A DNA stretch of 64,000 nucleotides from Clostridium_AM sp964554365 (GTDB lineage Bacteria; Bacillota; Clostridia; Clostridiales; Clostridiaceae). The DNA lies in contig CAZKOJ010000004.1 of assembly GCA_964554365.1 (NCBI GenBank), forward strand, positions 1 through 64,000, given 5' to 3'. The notes under the pieces are model-generated. The model was not told the origin of the DNA, searched no databases, and worked only from the letters and a program-made list of their open reading frames with translations. The first letter of the stretch is position 1. Each line of letters begins with the position of its first letter. The translations under genes and the position numbers were made by a program. Below are positions 42,594 through 52,080 of this stretch, in pieces.

Positions 42594-45200
42594 GTGATTG
42601 ACTTTCAAAATCTTAGAACTATTAAATGGCCACCTACTGAAGAAGAACAAAAGCAAGAGGGGTATGTTCCTAGAGAAATAATTAAAGAACCAACTACTGA
42701 AAGAGGTAGAAAAATTAGAAAACGTCTTTTGGATGCAAGATGCATGTTAGACCCTGAATTCAGTATTTTTTACACAGAAGAATGGAAAAGAGCAGAAGGT
42801 GAACCTTTATTAATTCGTCGTGCTCGTGCTTATAAGTATGCTATTGAAAACATTACGCCATCAATTCAACCCTATGAACTTATAACTATGCAAAAAACTA
42901 GATATATGAGAGGAGCACCAGTATATTTGCAATACAGTCAAAAATTTTACTCTCATATGATTAAAAATGCAGAGGGTAAAAGTGATGAAGTTTATGACAT
43001 CGGAATGGGTGGTGGTCGTGAACATAAAAAAAATGATGAAACAATACAAATGGGTATCTTTGCAATGAAGAAAAAAGATACAGAACCATTAATGGAAGCA
43101 TGTAAGTACTGGGAAGGAAAATGTATAGAGGATGAATCAGATAAGTTTCTAAAAGAAACTATGCCTGAGTATGAAGATTTAGAAAATGCTTTTAAAGTAG
43201 TTTTATATCCGCCAAGTGTTATATCTATACTGGAAGGTCGTTGGGTTCCAGCTTATGATATTGTGGTAGAAAGAGGTTTAGAATCTGTTATTGAAGAATG
43301 CAGAGAAAAGATAAAAAATACAATTCCAACTACCCGTGAAGTATCTGAAAAGATAATGTTCTGGAGATCTACTATACTAGTTTGTGAGGGTGTTATTAAT
43401 TGGGCTAAAAATTATGCAAATAAAGCTGGTGAAATGGCTAAAGAAGAAAAGGATGAAGAAAGAAAATCTGAACTGTTAAAAATGGTTGAAGCTTTAGAAT
43501 GGGTACCAGCTAAACCTGCAAGAACATTTTATGAAGGCTTACAAGCTGCTTGGATTGGTCATATTTCTGTAGGGCTAGATGGATCAATTGTAGGTCTTTC
43601 ACCAGGACGTTGGGGTCAGCTTCTATATCCTTTATACAAAAAAGATATAGAAGAAGGACATATTACTAGAGAAGAAGCAGTGGAATTAATGGAATTAATA
43701 AGAGTGAAATTCTCTAGTGAAGAGTATGTATCTCCGAGAAGTTGGTCAGCGCTAGCTTCAGGTAACTCATTTCAGCATATGGTTGTAGGTGGAGTTGATA
43801 AAAACGGAAGACGTTCTGATAATGAGTTAGAAGAAATAATTCTTGAAGCTGGTACTAGTATGCAAACTATACAACCTACTTTAGGTGTTATGGTTAATTC
43901 AAAGACTAGTAATAGGCTGCTTATGAAAGCTGCGGAATGTACCAAAACTGGAGCAGGTTATCCAGCATGGTTTAGCAATGAAGCTTGTATTCAACATTTG
44001 CTTCAAGATCATCTAGAAGAAGGCATTAGCATCGAAGATGCCAGAGATGTAGCTATAGGTGGCTGTGTAGAGGTACAAATGCAAGGTACATGTCACGGAA
44101 TATGCCATCCAGGATTTTTTAACGAGGTTAAGTGTCTTGAAATAGTATTAAATGATGGAGTTGATCCTAGAACGGGGGTTCGCTGTGTTGAACCGCTTGG
44201 TGAATTCAAAAATTATGAGGAGTTATGGAATGCATGGTGTAGAGTCGAAGAAAAATTCTTAAAGGTTTATATGCGTTACTGGAATTATGTAATGGCAGTG
44301 CATAGAGAAGTAAATCCGCTTGTAATAGGATCTGTTTTAGTTAAGGATTGTGTTGAAAAAGGTAAACCACTTGATTCTAATGGAGCACGTTACAATAAAT
44401 CAGTAACTTTACTAAATTCAGGTATGGTTAATGTTACTAATAGTTTTGCAGTAATTAAGAAATTAGTGTTTGAGGATAAAAAGTATACATTTAATGAAAT
44501 AAAGGAAGCAATGAAAGAAAATTATGGCTTTGAGAGGGCAGAGAAAGTTGGGAATTTTTCAATGCTAGAGCAAAGACGTATAAATCGTAAATATGAAAAA
44601 ATGCATAGAGATATCTTGAATGTTCCTAAATATGGAAATGATGATGATTATGTAGATAATATATTTGTGAATTGTTGGAATCATTACAATGAAACTTGTT
44701 TATCAGAAACAACTTATTTAGGATTACAATGGGTTCCAGCAGGATTATCTATATCAGCTCATGGCCCATTTGGGCGTGTGTGTGGAGCTACTCCAGATGG
44801 AAGAGTAGAAGGAGTTAGCTTAACAGATGGAGTTTTATCTGCCACTCCAGGTACAGACGTTAATGGACCTATCGCATTGTTTCAATCAGGAGCTAAATTA
44901 GACCCAGTTAAAATGCGTAGTGTACAATTAAATATGAAGATTCATCCTAATGCTGTTAAAGGCATAGGTGGTTCACGTAAATTAGTAGATTTAGTTAAAT
45001 CTTATATTGAGCAAGGTGGGTACCATATCCAATTTAATATAGTTGATTCTGCAATGCTTAAAGATGCACAACAGCACCCAGAAAATTATCGTGATTTAAT
45101 AGTTCGTGTAGCTGGTTTTAGTGCTTACTGGATTGAACTTGCAAAACCAATTCAAGATGAAATTATAGCTAGAACAGAATATACAGCAACTGGTCTTTAA
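42594..45200 (+). CDS. Glycyl radical enzyme of the HPAD-related clade, substrate unassigned
   Basis: 868 residues. Active-site loop GGCVEVQMQGTCHG (thiyl C491, base E493) and C-terminal radical site RVAGF with G841. Overall similarity, for example MQKTRYMRG and the last 35 residues (QDEIIARTEY), is to arylacetate decarboxylases. However, the HPAD substrate residues do not align: the position of its H536 is Gly and that of E637 is Leu, and no small HpdC subunit gene is present. The loop after the Cys resembles that of glycerol/choline-type enzymes (FFNEVKCLE). Starts at GTG with AGGGG 8 nt before. Followed by its activase. Confidence 0.87.
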   Translation: MIDFQNLRTIKWPPTEEEQKQEGYVPREIIKEPTTERGRKIRKRLLDARCMLDPEFSIFYTEEWKRAEGEPLLIRRARAYKYAIENITPSIQPYELITMQKTRYMRGAPVYLQYSQKFYSHMIKNAEGKSDEVYDIGMGGGREHKKNDETIQMGIFAMKKKDTEPLMEACKYWEGKCIEDESDKFLKETMPEYEDLENAFKVVLYPPSVISILEGRWVPAYDIVVERGLESVIEECREKIKNTIPTTREVSEKIMFWRSTILVCEGVINWAKNYANKAGEMAKEEKDEERKSELLKMVEALEWVPAKPARTFYEGLQAAWIGHISVGLDGSIVGLSPGRWGQLLYPLYKKDIEEGHITREEAVELMELIRVKFSSEEYVSPRSWSALASGNSFQHMVVGGVDKNGRRSDNELEEIILEAGTSMQTIQPTLGVMVNSKTSNRLLMKAAECTKTGAGYPAWFSNEACIQHLLQDHLEEGISIEDARDVAIGGCVEVQMQGTCHGICHPGFFNEVKCLEIVLNDGVDPRTGVRCVEPLGEFKNYEELWNAWCRVEEKFLKVYMRYWNYVMAVHREVNPLVIGSVLVKDCVEKGKPLDSNGARYNKSVTLLNSGMVNVTNSFAVIKKLVFEDKKYTFNEIKEAMKENYGFERAEKVGNFSMLEQRRINRKYEKMHRDILNVPKYGNDDDYVDNIFVNCWNHYNETCLSETTYLGLQWVPAGLSISAHGPFGRVCGATPDGRVEGVSLTDGVLSATPGTDVNGPIALFQSGAKLDPVKMRSVQLNMKIHPNAVKGIGGSRKLVDLVKSYIEQGGYHIQFNIVDSAMLKDAQQHPENYRDLIVRVAGFSAYWIELAKPIQDEIIARTEYTATGL

Positions 45201-45232
45201 AGGACTGTAGACAAGAGAGGATGGTGAAATCC

Positions 45233-46156
45233 ATGGCTGATCTGAAGAGGACAGGCACTATATTTGATATTCAGAGCCTTTCATTTCATGATGGACCTGG
45301 AATTAGAACACTTATATTTTTAAAAGGCTGTCCGCTAAAATGCTTATGGTGTGCGAATCCAGAAGGTCAAAAAAAATGTATTGAAATTAGATATCACTCA
45401 ATGAAATGTACTGGTTGTTTAGAATGTGCTAAAGCGTGTCATAATGATGCTATTACTGCAGAATATAATGAAGATAAAAAAACTACAATAAATATTAATA
45501 GGGAAAAGTGTGATAACTGTAATCAATTTGATTGTGCTGAAGCATGTTATAATGGTGCTTTAAATCTATCGGGTAAGATTATGAGTGTGGAACAAGTTAT
45601 GAAGTCAGTAAAGAGAGATGCACCATATTACAAGGGAAAAGGTGGAGTAACTCTATCAGGAGGAGACCCTACTTATCAACCAGAATTTGCAATTGAAATT
45701 CTTAAATCATGTCAAGAGGAGTATATAAACACTGCTATTGAAAGTGCTATGTTTGTAAATACAGAAATAGTGGAAAAATTTATACCTTACACAGATCTTT
45801 TTTTGACAGATATAAAGCATGTGGATTCTAGTAAACACAAGGAGCTTACGGGAGTACCAAATGAATTAATACTTAAAAATATAAGCATAATATCAAAGCA
45901 TAAACCTATAGTGGTACGTGTTCCAATAATTCCAGGTTTTAATGATGATAAGAAAAATATTATAGCAACTGCAAAGTTTTGTTTAGAAAACAAGATAAAT
46001 AGAATTAATATTTTACCTTATCATAAATTAGGACAAGCAAAATATACTCAACTAGGATTAGAATACAAAATGCCGGATATAAATAGTCCAGAGAATAATG
46101 AAATGGAACAAATAAAACAGCTAATTGAAAGTGTTGGAGTTACTTGTGTTATATAA
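45233..46156 (+). CDS. Glycyl-radical enzyme activating enzyme (radical SAM)
   Basis: 307 residues: SAM-cluster motif GCPLKCLWCANPE (CxxxCxxC) after FHDGPGIRT, then a two-cluster ferredoxin insert (CTGCLECAKACH, CDNCNQFDCAEACY) as in HPAD-, glycerol- and choline-type activases, and GGVTLSGGDPTYQ. It installs the glycyl radical on the preceding enzyme, 32 nt upstream. The ATG at 45233 is preferred because the earlier ATG at 45221 touches the GAGAGG site. Confidence 0.93.
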   Translation: MADLKRTGTIFDIQSLSFHDGPGIRTLIFLKGCPLKCLWCANPEGQKKCIEIRYHSMKCTGCLECAKACHNDAITAEYNEDKKTTININREKCDNCNQFDCAEACYNGALNLSGKIMSVEQVMKSVKRDAPYYKGKGGVTLSGGDPTYQPEFAIEILKSCQEEYINTAIESAMFVNTEIVEKFIPYTDLFLTDIKHVDSSKHKELTGVPNELILKNISIISKHKPIVVRVPIIPGFNDDKKNIIATAKFCLENKINRINILPYHKLGQAKYTQLGLEYKMPDINSPENNEMEQIKQLIESVGVTCVI

Positions 46157-46167
46157 TATCTTTATAG

Positions 46168-46203
46168 AAATACCTCAATTTATAAAATTGAGGTATTTTT
46201 TTA
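46168..46203 (+). terminator. Intrinsic terminator of the GRE operon
   Basis: AAATACCTCAATTT (46168-46181) pairs with AAATTGAGGTATTT (46184-46197), loop ATA, then a T run to 46202. Confidence 0.93.
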
Positions 46204-46284
46204 CTTAATTTAAAATAGATTCTAATTTGTTGTTGACATTGGTATTATACTAAGGTTTATACTTTTATTAAAGAGGTGACATCA

Positions 46285-47616
46285 ATGAGTTTGAGAAAAA
46301 AATTTATAAGATTCTTAATACCTTCTGTTGTAGCCATGTGGGTATATTCCCTTTATACAATGGTAGATGGAATATTTGTTAGCTGGGGGGTAGGAACTGT
46401 AGCTATAGCTGCTGTCAACATTGCAATGCCATTTGTTAATTTAATTTTTGCTATATCAGTATTCTTTGCTACAGGAGCATCAACAATTGTTTCTATATAT
46501 CTAGGAAAAAAGGATTTAAAAGAAGCAAATAGAGTATTTACTATGAATTTTATTGCTATGGTAGCTGTTTCTATAATAATAGTTATACTGACCCTATTAA
46601 ACTTAGATAGCATAGCTGTTTTTCTAGGTGCTAATGATTTAACCATAGAGTACGTTAGACAATATTTAAAAATAATAAGTATATTTAATGGTTTTTTTAT
46701 AATATCATATTGCTTAGAAGTGTTTACAAAAGCAGATGGATTTCCCTACTTAGCGGTAGTAGGTGTTGTGATTTCAGCTTTAGTAAACATAATTTTAGAC
46801 TATTTCTTTGTTATAAGATTCAATTGGGGTATAGGAGGGGCAGCCTATGCAACAGGTATTTCACAGCTTATGGCTGCGCTGTTTTATATAATTCATTTTA
46901 ATAGAAAGAAATCAAGATTAAAGTTTGTAAAGTGTAAATTTAAGTTTTCAGTTATTAAAGATATACTATCAATAGGATTACCAGATAGCTTAACAGAGTT
47001 TTCAGCTGGGGTAGTTATATATCTATTCAATCAAACTATATTAAGTACTATTGGAAATAAAGGGGTTATAACCTATAGTGTTATTTCTTATATTAATACA
47101 TTAGTTTTAATGACTATGATAGGTATTACTCAAGGAATGCAGCCTTTATGCAGTTTTTATTATGGTAGGGAAGACGAGAAATCTGTGAACGCCTTATTTA
47201 ATATGGGTGCAAAAACTATAGCGGCAACATCTATTCTTATATTTGCTATAGTAAATATATTTACGCCATCTATAGTGGGTGTATTTATGGATAGAAGTGC
47301 TAATGAGGAAGTATTTACTTATTCCATTAAAGCTATAAGAATGTTCTCTATCTCCTTTATTATAGTGGGATATAATATTTTAATATCAGGATTCTTTGCA
47401 GCTATTGCAAAACCTAAATACGCAGCTATTATATCCATTGCAAGAGGATTAGTTATTATTACTTTAACTCTATTTATAATGACGAATGCATTTGGACAGA
47501 ATGGTATATGGTTAGCTACTGCAGTTTCTGAGGGATTAAGTATTATATTATCTCTATTAATATTTAAAAGTTATAATAGGGTTAACTGTGAAACTTTGAA
47601 TATAGAAAGAAATTAA
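46285..47616 (+). CDS. MATE-family efflux protein
   Basis: 443 residues, about 12 membrane segments in two halves, opening LRKKFIRFLIPSVVAMWVYS and TMVDGIFVSWGVG with a second-half GITQGMQPLCSFYYG. The start at 46285 follows AAGAGG by 8 nt; a GTG three codons earlier is within it. It is set after the GRE operon terminator, so it has its own promoter, yet it may export a product of that pathway. It belongs to the same family as the gene at 12941. Confidence 0.9.
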   Translation: MSLRKKFIRFLIPSVVAMWVYSLYTMVDGIFVSWGVGTVAIAAVNIAMPFVNLIFAISVFFATGASTIVSIYLGKKDLKEANRVFTMNFIAMVAVSIIIVILTLLNLDSIAVFLGANDLTIEYVRQYLKIISIFNGFFIISYCLEVFTKADGFPYLAVVGVVISALVNIILDYFFVIRFNWGIGGAAYATGISQLMAALFYIIHFNRKKSRLKFVKCKFKFSVIKDILSIGLPDSLTEFSAGVVIYLFNQTILSTIGNKGVITYSVISYINTLVLMTMIGITQGMQPLCSFYYGREDEKSVNALFNMGAKTIAATSILIFAIVNIFTPSIVGVFMDRSANEEVFTYSIKAIRMFSISFIIVGYNILISGFFAAIAKPKYAAIISIARGLVIITLTLFIMTNAFGQNGIWLATAVSEGLSIILSLLIFKSYNRVNCETLNIERN

Positions 47617-47708
47617 TGGACTAAAATCTAAAACATAGATTTAGTTAATCTTTCACAAACTAATATTCTTCTAAATATTTTAATCTAAAGTATCAACTTT
47701 GTTTATTT

Positions 47709-47784
47709 AATTCCGTCAGTATAATTACTGGTAGACTGTGCATAAATAATTGACAACTACTTTTTACACAGTCTGTTAGGAATT
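47709..47784. other. Three-way-junction-like inverted repeats between convergent genes
   Basis: Outer pair AATTCC (47709-47714) and GGAATT (47779-47784) encloses two hairpins: CAGTA/TACTG (47717-47730) and AGACTGTG/CACAGTCT (47733-47740, 47767-47774). A junction of this sort may be a terminator or an RNA element. No second copy was found in the window. Confidence 0.45.
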
Positions 47785-47843
47785 ATTAACATCTTGTTTC
47801 AATAAATTTGCTTATAGTCACTTATTGCATGATTAAAATTTGT

Positions 47844-48521
47844 TTAATAATTGAAGACTGCATTTATTTTTGCAGTGATTTTCAATTCTCCTGAAATTAT
47901 TGGCGTAACTGCTGAAAAAGTTTTTAATGTTGATGTTCCTTCAAAAACATTGGTAGTTGATTCTTCCACAACTTTACAAGGAGTTTCGTCTATGCTAACA
48001 CCTAAAGTATTTCCAATTTCTTTGGCTTTTAATATAGCATCCTTTACTGCTAGCCTTAATGCTTTATTGTAATATAAAGATGGATTTTCTACAGTAAATC
48101 TTATACTATTTACTATATTAGCTCCGCTTGACACAGCGCTATCAATTATTTCTCCCACATTATTTAATTCTCTAATATTTATATTTAAAATATTAGTAAC
48201 TCTATAACCTCTAAATAATTGCTTTCCCTCCACAAAATCATATTCTGGTTCAATAGTATAATTTGAAGTACTTATATCTTTCTTTGAAATATTCATATGA
48301 AGTAAATCATTTATAACAGCTGTAGTTTTTTCAGCATTTTCTTTTTGCGAAACTTCTAAATTTTTATTTTGTGTCATAACTCCTAAATTTACAATAGCTA
48401 TATCTGGCTCTGTTTTTACAATTCCAACTCCATTTATCTTCATAATACCTTTTCTTATATTTTGTTCCATGTTAAAATAGGGTAAATTAGGATTAAAAAC
48501 TGAACAATTCATTATAAACAT
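47844..48521 (-). CDS. SIMPL-domain (DUF541) protein
   Basis: 225 residues. The fold pattern is that of SIMPL/BP26-like proteins: INGVGIVKTEPDIAIVNLGV, YTIEPEYDF, GYRVTNILNINIRELNNVGEIIDSAVSSGAN, ALRLAVKDAILKAKEIGNTLGV. No signal peptide is visible, so it would be cytoplasmic, in contrast to periplasmic members in Gram-negatives. RBS AAAGG. Function unknown in clostridia. Confidence 0.85.
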   Translation of the reverse strand: MFIMNCSVFNPNLPYFNMEQNIRKGIMKINGVGIVKTEPDIAIVNLGVMTQNKNLEVSQKENAEKTTAVINDLLHMNISKKDISTSNYTIEPEYDFVEGKQLFRGYRVTNILNINIRELNNVGEIIDSAVSSGANIVNSIRFTVENPSLYYNKALRLAVKDAILKAKEIGNTLGVSIDETPCKVVEESTTNVFEGTSTLKTFSAVTPIISGELKITAKINAVFNY

Positions 48522-48639
48522 TACATCCTTTCTAAAAAAATATACCTTATTCTTATAATATGAGTAGAAAATAATAATATGAGAATGTTTTTAAAGGCTG
48601 TATTGTTGAGAATCAGTGGTTTATGGAAGATAAACAAGT

Positions 48640-49396
48640 AAATTAAGTATAAATAAAGAAAATAAAACTTTGAAAATTACTGACAATGGTATAGGAATGA
48701 CACCAGAAGAAATTAATAAATACATAAATCAAGTAGCTTTTTCTGGAGCAGAAGATTTCATTGCAAAATATAAAGATAGAATGGATGACTCAAATCAAAT
48801 TATAGGTCATTTCGGTTTAGGCTTTTATTCTGCATTTATGGTATCTGATAAAGTTGAAATTGATACTCTTTCATATATAGAAGGTTCAGAACCTGTAAAA
48901 TGGATTTGCGAAGGTGGTACTGAGTATGAAATAACTTCATCCCAGCGTAATGAAAGAGGAACTACAGTTACTTTATTTGTAAGTGAAGATAGTAAAGAAT
49001 TTTTAGAAGAATACAAGGTAAGAGAAATTATTAGCAAACATTGTTCGTTTTTACCAGTATTTAGATGCAATTATATTAACTTCTAAAATAGACAATCATT
49101 TTGTAAGCTTTTTAGAGCAATCAAGAAGGATGGCTGAGATGAGTTCTATGTTTGGTGGTGGTATGGATATGAAAAATATGTTCCCTTCAGAGGAAACATT
49201 AGTTGTAAATAAAAATAACACACTTATTAAAAAACTTATTGAACTTGATAAAATAGAAAATAAAAAAGAAGATGTTAATTTTATTTGCCATCACATTTAT
49301 GATCTAGCTATGATAAGCCACAAGCAACTTGATACTGAGGCTATGTCAAGCTTCATTAGTAGGAGCAATGAATTACTTACAAAACTTGCAGACTAA
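48640..49396 (+). pseudogene. htpG: Decayed htpG (Hsp90 chaperone), internal deletion
   Basis: Two pieces remain. The first (48640-49068) has the HtpG ATPase motifs ITDNGIGMT and IGHFGLGFYSAFMV and HCSFLPV but lacks the first 70 or so residues. The second, in another frame (about 49062-49396), gives AIILTSKIDNHFVSFLEQ and the extreme C terminus with DLAMISHKQLDTEAMSSFI. The junction removes roughly 260 codons of the middle region and shifts frame. No start codon or RBS remains. An intact htpG would be about 625 codons. Confidence 0.88.
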
Positions 49397-49430
49397 GGAA
49401 TTTGAAAGAAAATAACAAATAAATAATTAT

Positions 49431-49463
49431 AAAAAGTAGGAGAGGTAAAGTAAGGCCTCTCCT
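49431..49463 (-). terminator. Terminator for the leftward cupin gene
   Basis: AGGAGAGG (49438-49445) and CCTCTCCT (49456-49463); on the minus strand the hairpin is followed by TACTTTTTAT, right for the gene ending at 49558. Confidence 0.75.
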
Positions 49464-49557
49464 TTACTGATATATAGATAAACAATTAACAGTACTAAAG
49501 ATATGAGTTCATAAATACTGATGATTATAAACCAACAGCTAGATTTGTCTATCTATA

Positions 49558-50025
49558 TTATTCCACAGTTAACTTTTTAATAATTTCCTCATGAGCAGGA
49601 TATTCCTCTAATAGTTCTTCTCTTTTAAAAAGTTTAAAGCATTTAAATTCAAATCCTGGTGATACCATACATCCAACCAAAGAAAATCCATCATTATTCA
49701 TTGATGACCCAAATATATATCCTTTAGGAACTAATACTTGAGGTGTTTCACCTAATTCTATATTAAGACCTAATTGTTTTTCAATAAGCTCACCTTCTGG
49801 TGAAATCATATATATTGTAAGAGCCTTTCCAGCATGAAAATACCACATTTCATCTGATTCTAATCTATGGAAATGAGATACTTCTCCTGTATGCAATAAA
49901 AAATATATGCTAGTCCACAATTTTTTATTATCAACTGTGTCTCCTGAAATGAAAGACTCTTTGTAATATCCACCTTCAGGATGACTTATCATTTGTAATT
50001 TTTCTATAAAGTATTTTGAATTCAT
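49558..50025 (-). CDS. Cupin protein of the DUF985 family
   Basis: 155 residues: HPEGGYYKE, SIYFLLHTGEVSHFHRLESDEMWYFHAG and LVPKGYIFGSSM are the DUF985 signatures, including the conserved HxH and glutamate that would bind metal. Function is unknown, possibly sugar-nucleotide-like or small-molecule binding. The ATG at 50025 follows GGGGGG by about 6 nt. Confidence 0.85.
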   Translation of the reverse strand: MNSKYFIEKLQMISHPEGGYYKESFISGDTVDNKKLWTSIYFLLHTGEVSHFHRLESDEMWYFHAGKALTIYMISPEGELIEKQLGLNIELGETPQVLVPKGYIFGSSMNNDGFSLVGCMVSPGFEFKCFKLFKREELLEEYPAHEEIIKKLTVE

Positions 50026-50203
50026 TTTGCACCCCCCAAGTTTTATATAATATACCATTTATAATTTATAGTCAAATCAGTATAGTAAACTGTTAAATAT
50101 ACCCAAGGGATAACGCACAATATCATCAAGCTAAGTTAGAATGTATTTACAATTAGAAGTCAAAAGTATAATATGAATATATTATTACAAAAATTCTATA
50201 ACT

Positions 50204-50300
50204 AAAAAGTGATGTTTATGTTGAGTAGGTATATAAAAGTTAGGTGGCAGCCATAAGATTACTAATGTCACCTGGCTTTTATTTTTATAAGAACTAAATA
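50204..50300 (+). repeat. Intergenic repeat D, copy 1
   Basis: About 96 nt that match 51950-52047 closely, from AAAAAGTGAT to AGAA--AAATAA. Inside, AGGTGGCA and TGTCACCT form a stem around a conserved loop CCATA-GATTAC-AA, then TGGC and a T-rich run. It looks like a terminator-type hairpin with an unusually conserved loop. Confidence 0.65.
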
Positions 50301-50330
50301 ATGGGGATTAAGTATTAAGGGGGAAGATTA

Positions 50331-51395
50331 ATGAAGAGAGTTGATGAAAGAGATACAATGTTTGCCAGGGCTAACTACGAAAAAGGGAGCAAGGCTTATG
50401 AGGATTATTATAAAAGAAATCCTCATAAAAAAGCTATTGATGATAGCATAAGAACTAGACCTAATCTCTGCAGTGATGGTACCATGAGTTATAATAAATT
50501 AAACTCTCCTATGGCAAGTTGTGCATTTGATTTTTTAGCAGATATAAAACATTTATGTGAAGGTAATGTGAATCCAATAAAAGTTCGAGGAAACAAAAAA
50601 ATTATAACTAAAAGAATAAAAGGACTCACTAAGAAATATGGCGCAAAATTAGTGGGAATAACAGAGCTTAAAGATTATCATTTTTATACTAATAGAGGTA
50701 GACATGAAGAAGTCTATGGAGAAGAAATAAAACTAGAACATAAGTATGGAATAGTTTTTGCAGTTGAAATGGATAAAGATATGATAAATAGAGGCCCTAT
50801 GCTTCCAGAGGTTATAGAAACATCTAAATGTTATGTAGATGTTTCTATAATAGGTATGATACTTAGCTATTATATACGAAGCTTAGGTTATGAAGCTAGA
50901 AATCATATGGATGCAAATTATTTGCTTATGCCTGTTTTAGTAGCTAAGGATGCTGGACTTGGAGAGATAGGTAGAAATAATTTACTTACTACTAAAGAAT
51001 ATGGATCTAGAGTTAGGCTTGGAGTTGTAAACACAAATTTAGAACTTGAAGTTGATGAGCCTATATCTTTTGGGCTTGAAAGTTTTTGTAGACTTTGCAA
51101 AAACTGTGCATTAACATGTCCTTCTGAATCCATATCTAAGGAAACAGAAAATGAAACCAATGGCAATTTCAATTGGGTCACAGAACAAGAAACATGTTAT
51201 ATTAAATGGAGACAGATTGGCACTGATTGTGGTATTTGTATAGCTAGTTGCCCTTTTAGTCAGGAGATGGAATCTATAAAAAATATAGATACTTTTAAGG
51301 AAAATGATGTCCTTATATCAACTGTTCTTGGTGAATTTAGAAAAAAATATGGCAAAAGACCTTTTGTACCAGGCAATCCTGATTGGTTACGCTAA
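50331..51395 (+). CDS. QueG / reductive-dehalogenase-like two-[4Fe-4S] protein
   Basis: 354 residues. The C-terminal half has two clusters (CRLCKNCALTCP, CGICIASCPFSQ) and the middle AGLGEIGRNNLLTTKEYGSRVRLG segment shared by epoxyqueuosine reductase and reductive dehalogenases. There is no Tat signal or membrane anchor gene, so it is a cytoplasmic corrinoid- or Fe-S oxidoreductase of unknown substrate; QueG proper is similar but its N terminus differs. RBS GGGGGAAG. Preceded by repeat D1. Confidence 0.78.
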   Translation: MKRVDERDTMFARANYEKGSKAYEDYYKRNPHKKAIDDSIRTRPNLCSDGTMSYNKLNSPMASCAFDFLADIKHLCEGNVNPIKVRGNKKIITKRIKGLTKKYGAKLVGITELKDYHFYTNRGRHEEVYGEEIKLEHKYGIVFAVEMDKDMINRGPMLPEVIETSKCYVDVSIIGMILSYYIRSLGYEARNHMDANYLLMPVLVAKDAGLGEIGRNNLLTTKEYGSRVRLGVVNTNLELEVDEPISFGLESFCRLCKNCALTCPSESISKETENETNGNFNWVTEQETCYIKWRQIGTDCGICIASCPFSQEMESIKNIDTFKENDVLISTVLGEFRKKYGKRPFVPGNPDWLR

Positions 51396-51400
51396 ATGCT

Positions 51401-51526
51401 ATGGATAAAACTATGTTTAAGGTTAAAAAGGATGGTATAGATCAACAATCTATATTAAAATAATTATTAGGGAAAGAAGTCGTTTATAGTATTCGAAAAA
51501 GTTTAGATGAAGTTATAAGTATATAA
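51401..51526 (+). pseudogene. Short ORF split by one stop codon
   Basis: A 42-codon frame, MDKTMFKVKKDGIDQQSILK then TAA, then LLGKEVVYSIRKSLDEVIS to a second TAA. The two halves are in the same frame and amphipathic. It could be a relic of a small protein, or chance; no RBS is evident. Confidence 0.3.
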
Positions 51527-51555
51527 AAATAAAAGAATAGAGGGAAATGTATAAT

Positions 51556-51939
51556 ATGGCGAATGAGTATTTAAAAAAACATATAATTGAAATTGTGAAT
51601 AATCAATTAAGAGATAATGAGCCTAAGTGCACAAGGGAAACCTTTGATCGATTAATAACTTTGGAATATACTGAAAACCAATCTAAGGAAATGATTGAGT
51701 ATGTTTTAACTGAGGAAATTCAAGAGGTTATGAAAAATCAAGAAACATATAATGAAGAGAGTTATATAAAAAAGTTATCTATGCTTCCTGAATATTTTCA
51801 TGAAAAAAGTAGCAAAGAAAAAAAGTGTAATGAGGTAGAAATAATACAAAATACTATTGTAAATGGAAATAAAGTAGGAAGGAACGAATCATGTCCATGT
51901 GGCAGTGGAAAAAAGTACAAGAAATGTTGTGGTAAGTAA
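51556..51939 (+). CDS. SEC-C zinc-motif protein
   Basis: 127 residues: a helical N-terminal region of about 100 followed by the SEC-C motif GRNESCPCGSGKKYKKCCG. That motif binds zinc and in SecA contacts SecB/ribosome; in small proteins it is a general zinc finger. The start at 51556 lies 11 nt after GAGGG. Repeat D2 follows the stop. Confidence 0.82.
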   Translation: MANEYLKKHIIEIVNNQLRDNEPKCTRETFDRLITLEYTENQSKEMIEYVLTEEIQEVMKNQETYNEESYIKKLSMLPEYFHEKSSKEKKCNEVEIIQNTIVNGNKVGRNESCPCGSGKKYKKCCGK

Positions 51940-51949
51940 TATCTACAGG

Positions 51950-52047
51950 AAAAAGTGATATTTATTTTGAGGATGTATAGAAAAGTCAGGTGAAAACCAT
52001 AGGATTACCAAGGTCACCTGGCCTTTATTATTTTTAGAAGAATTAAA
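51950..52047 (+). repeat. Intergenic repeat D, copy 2
   Basis: Matches copy 1 at 50204-50300. Here the stem is CAGGTGA with TCACCTG and the loop AACCATAGGATTACCAAGG, followed by GCCTTTATTATTTTT. It is 10 nt after the SEC-C stop, so it may terminate that transcript. Confidence 0.65.
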
Positions 52048-52080
52048 TAAATAGGCATGTAGAATATATTAGAAAATCAG

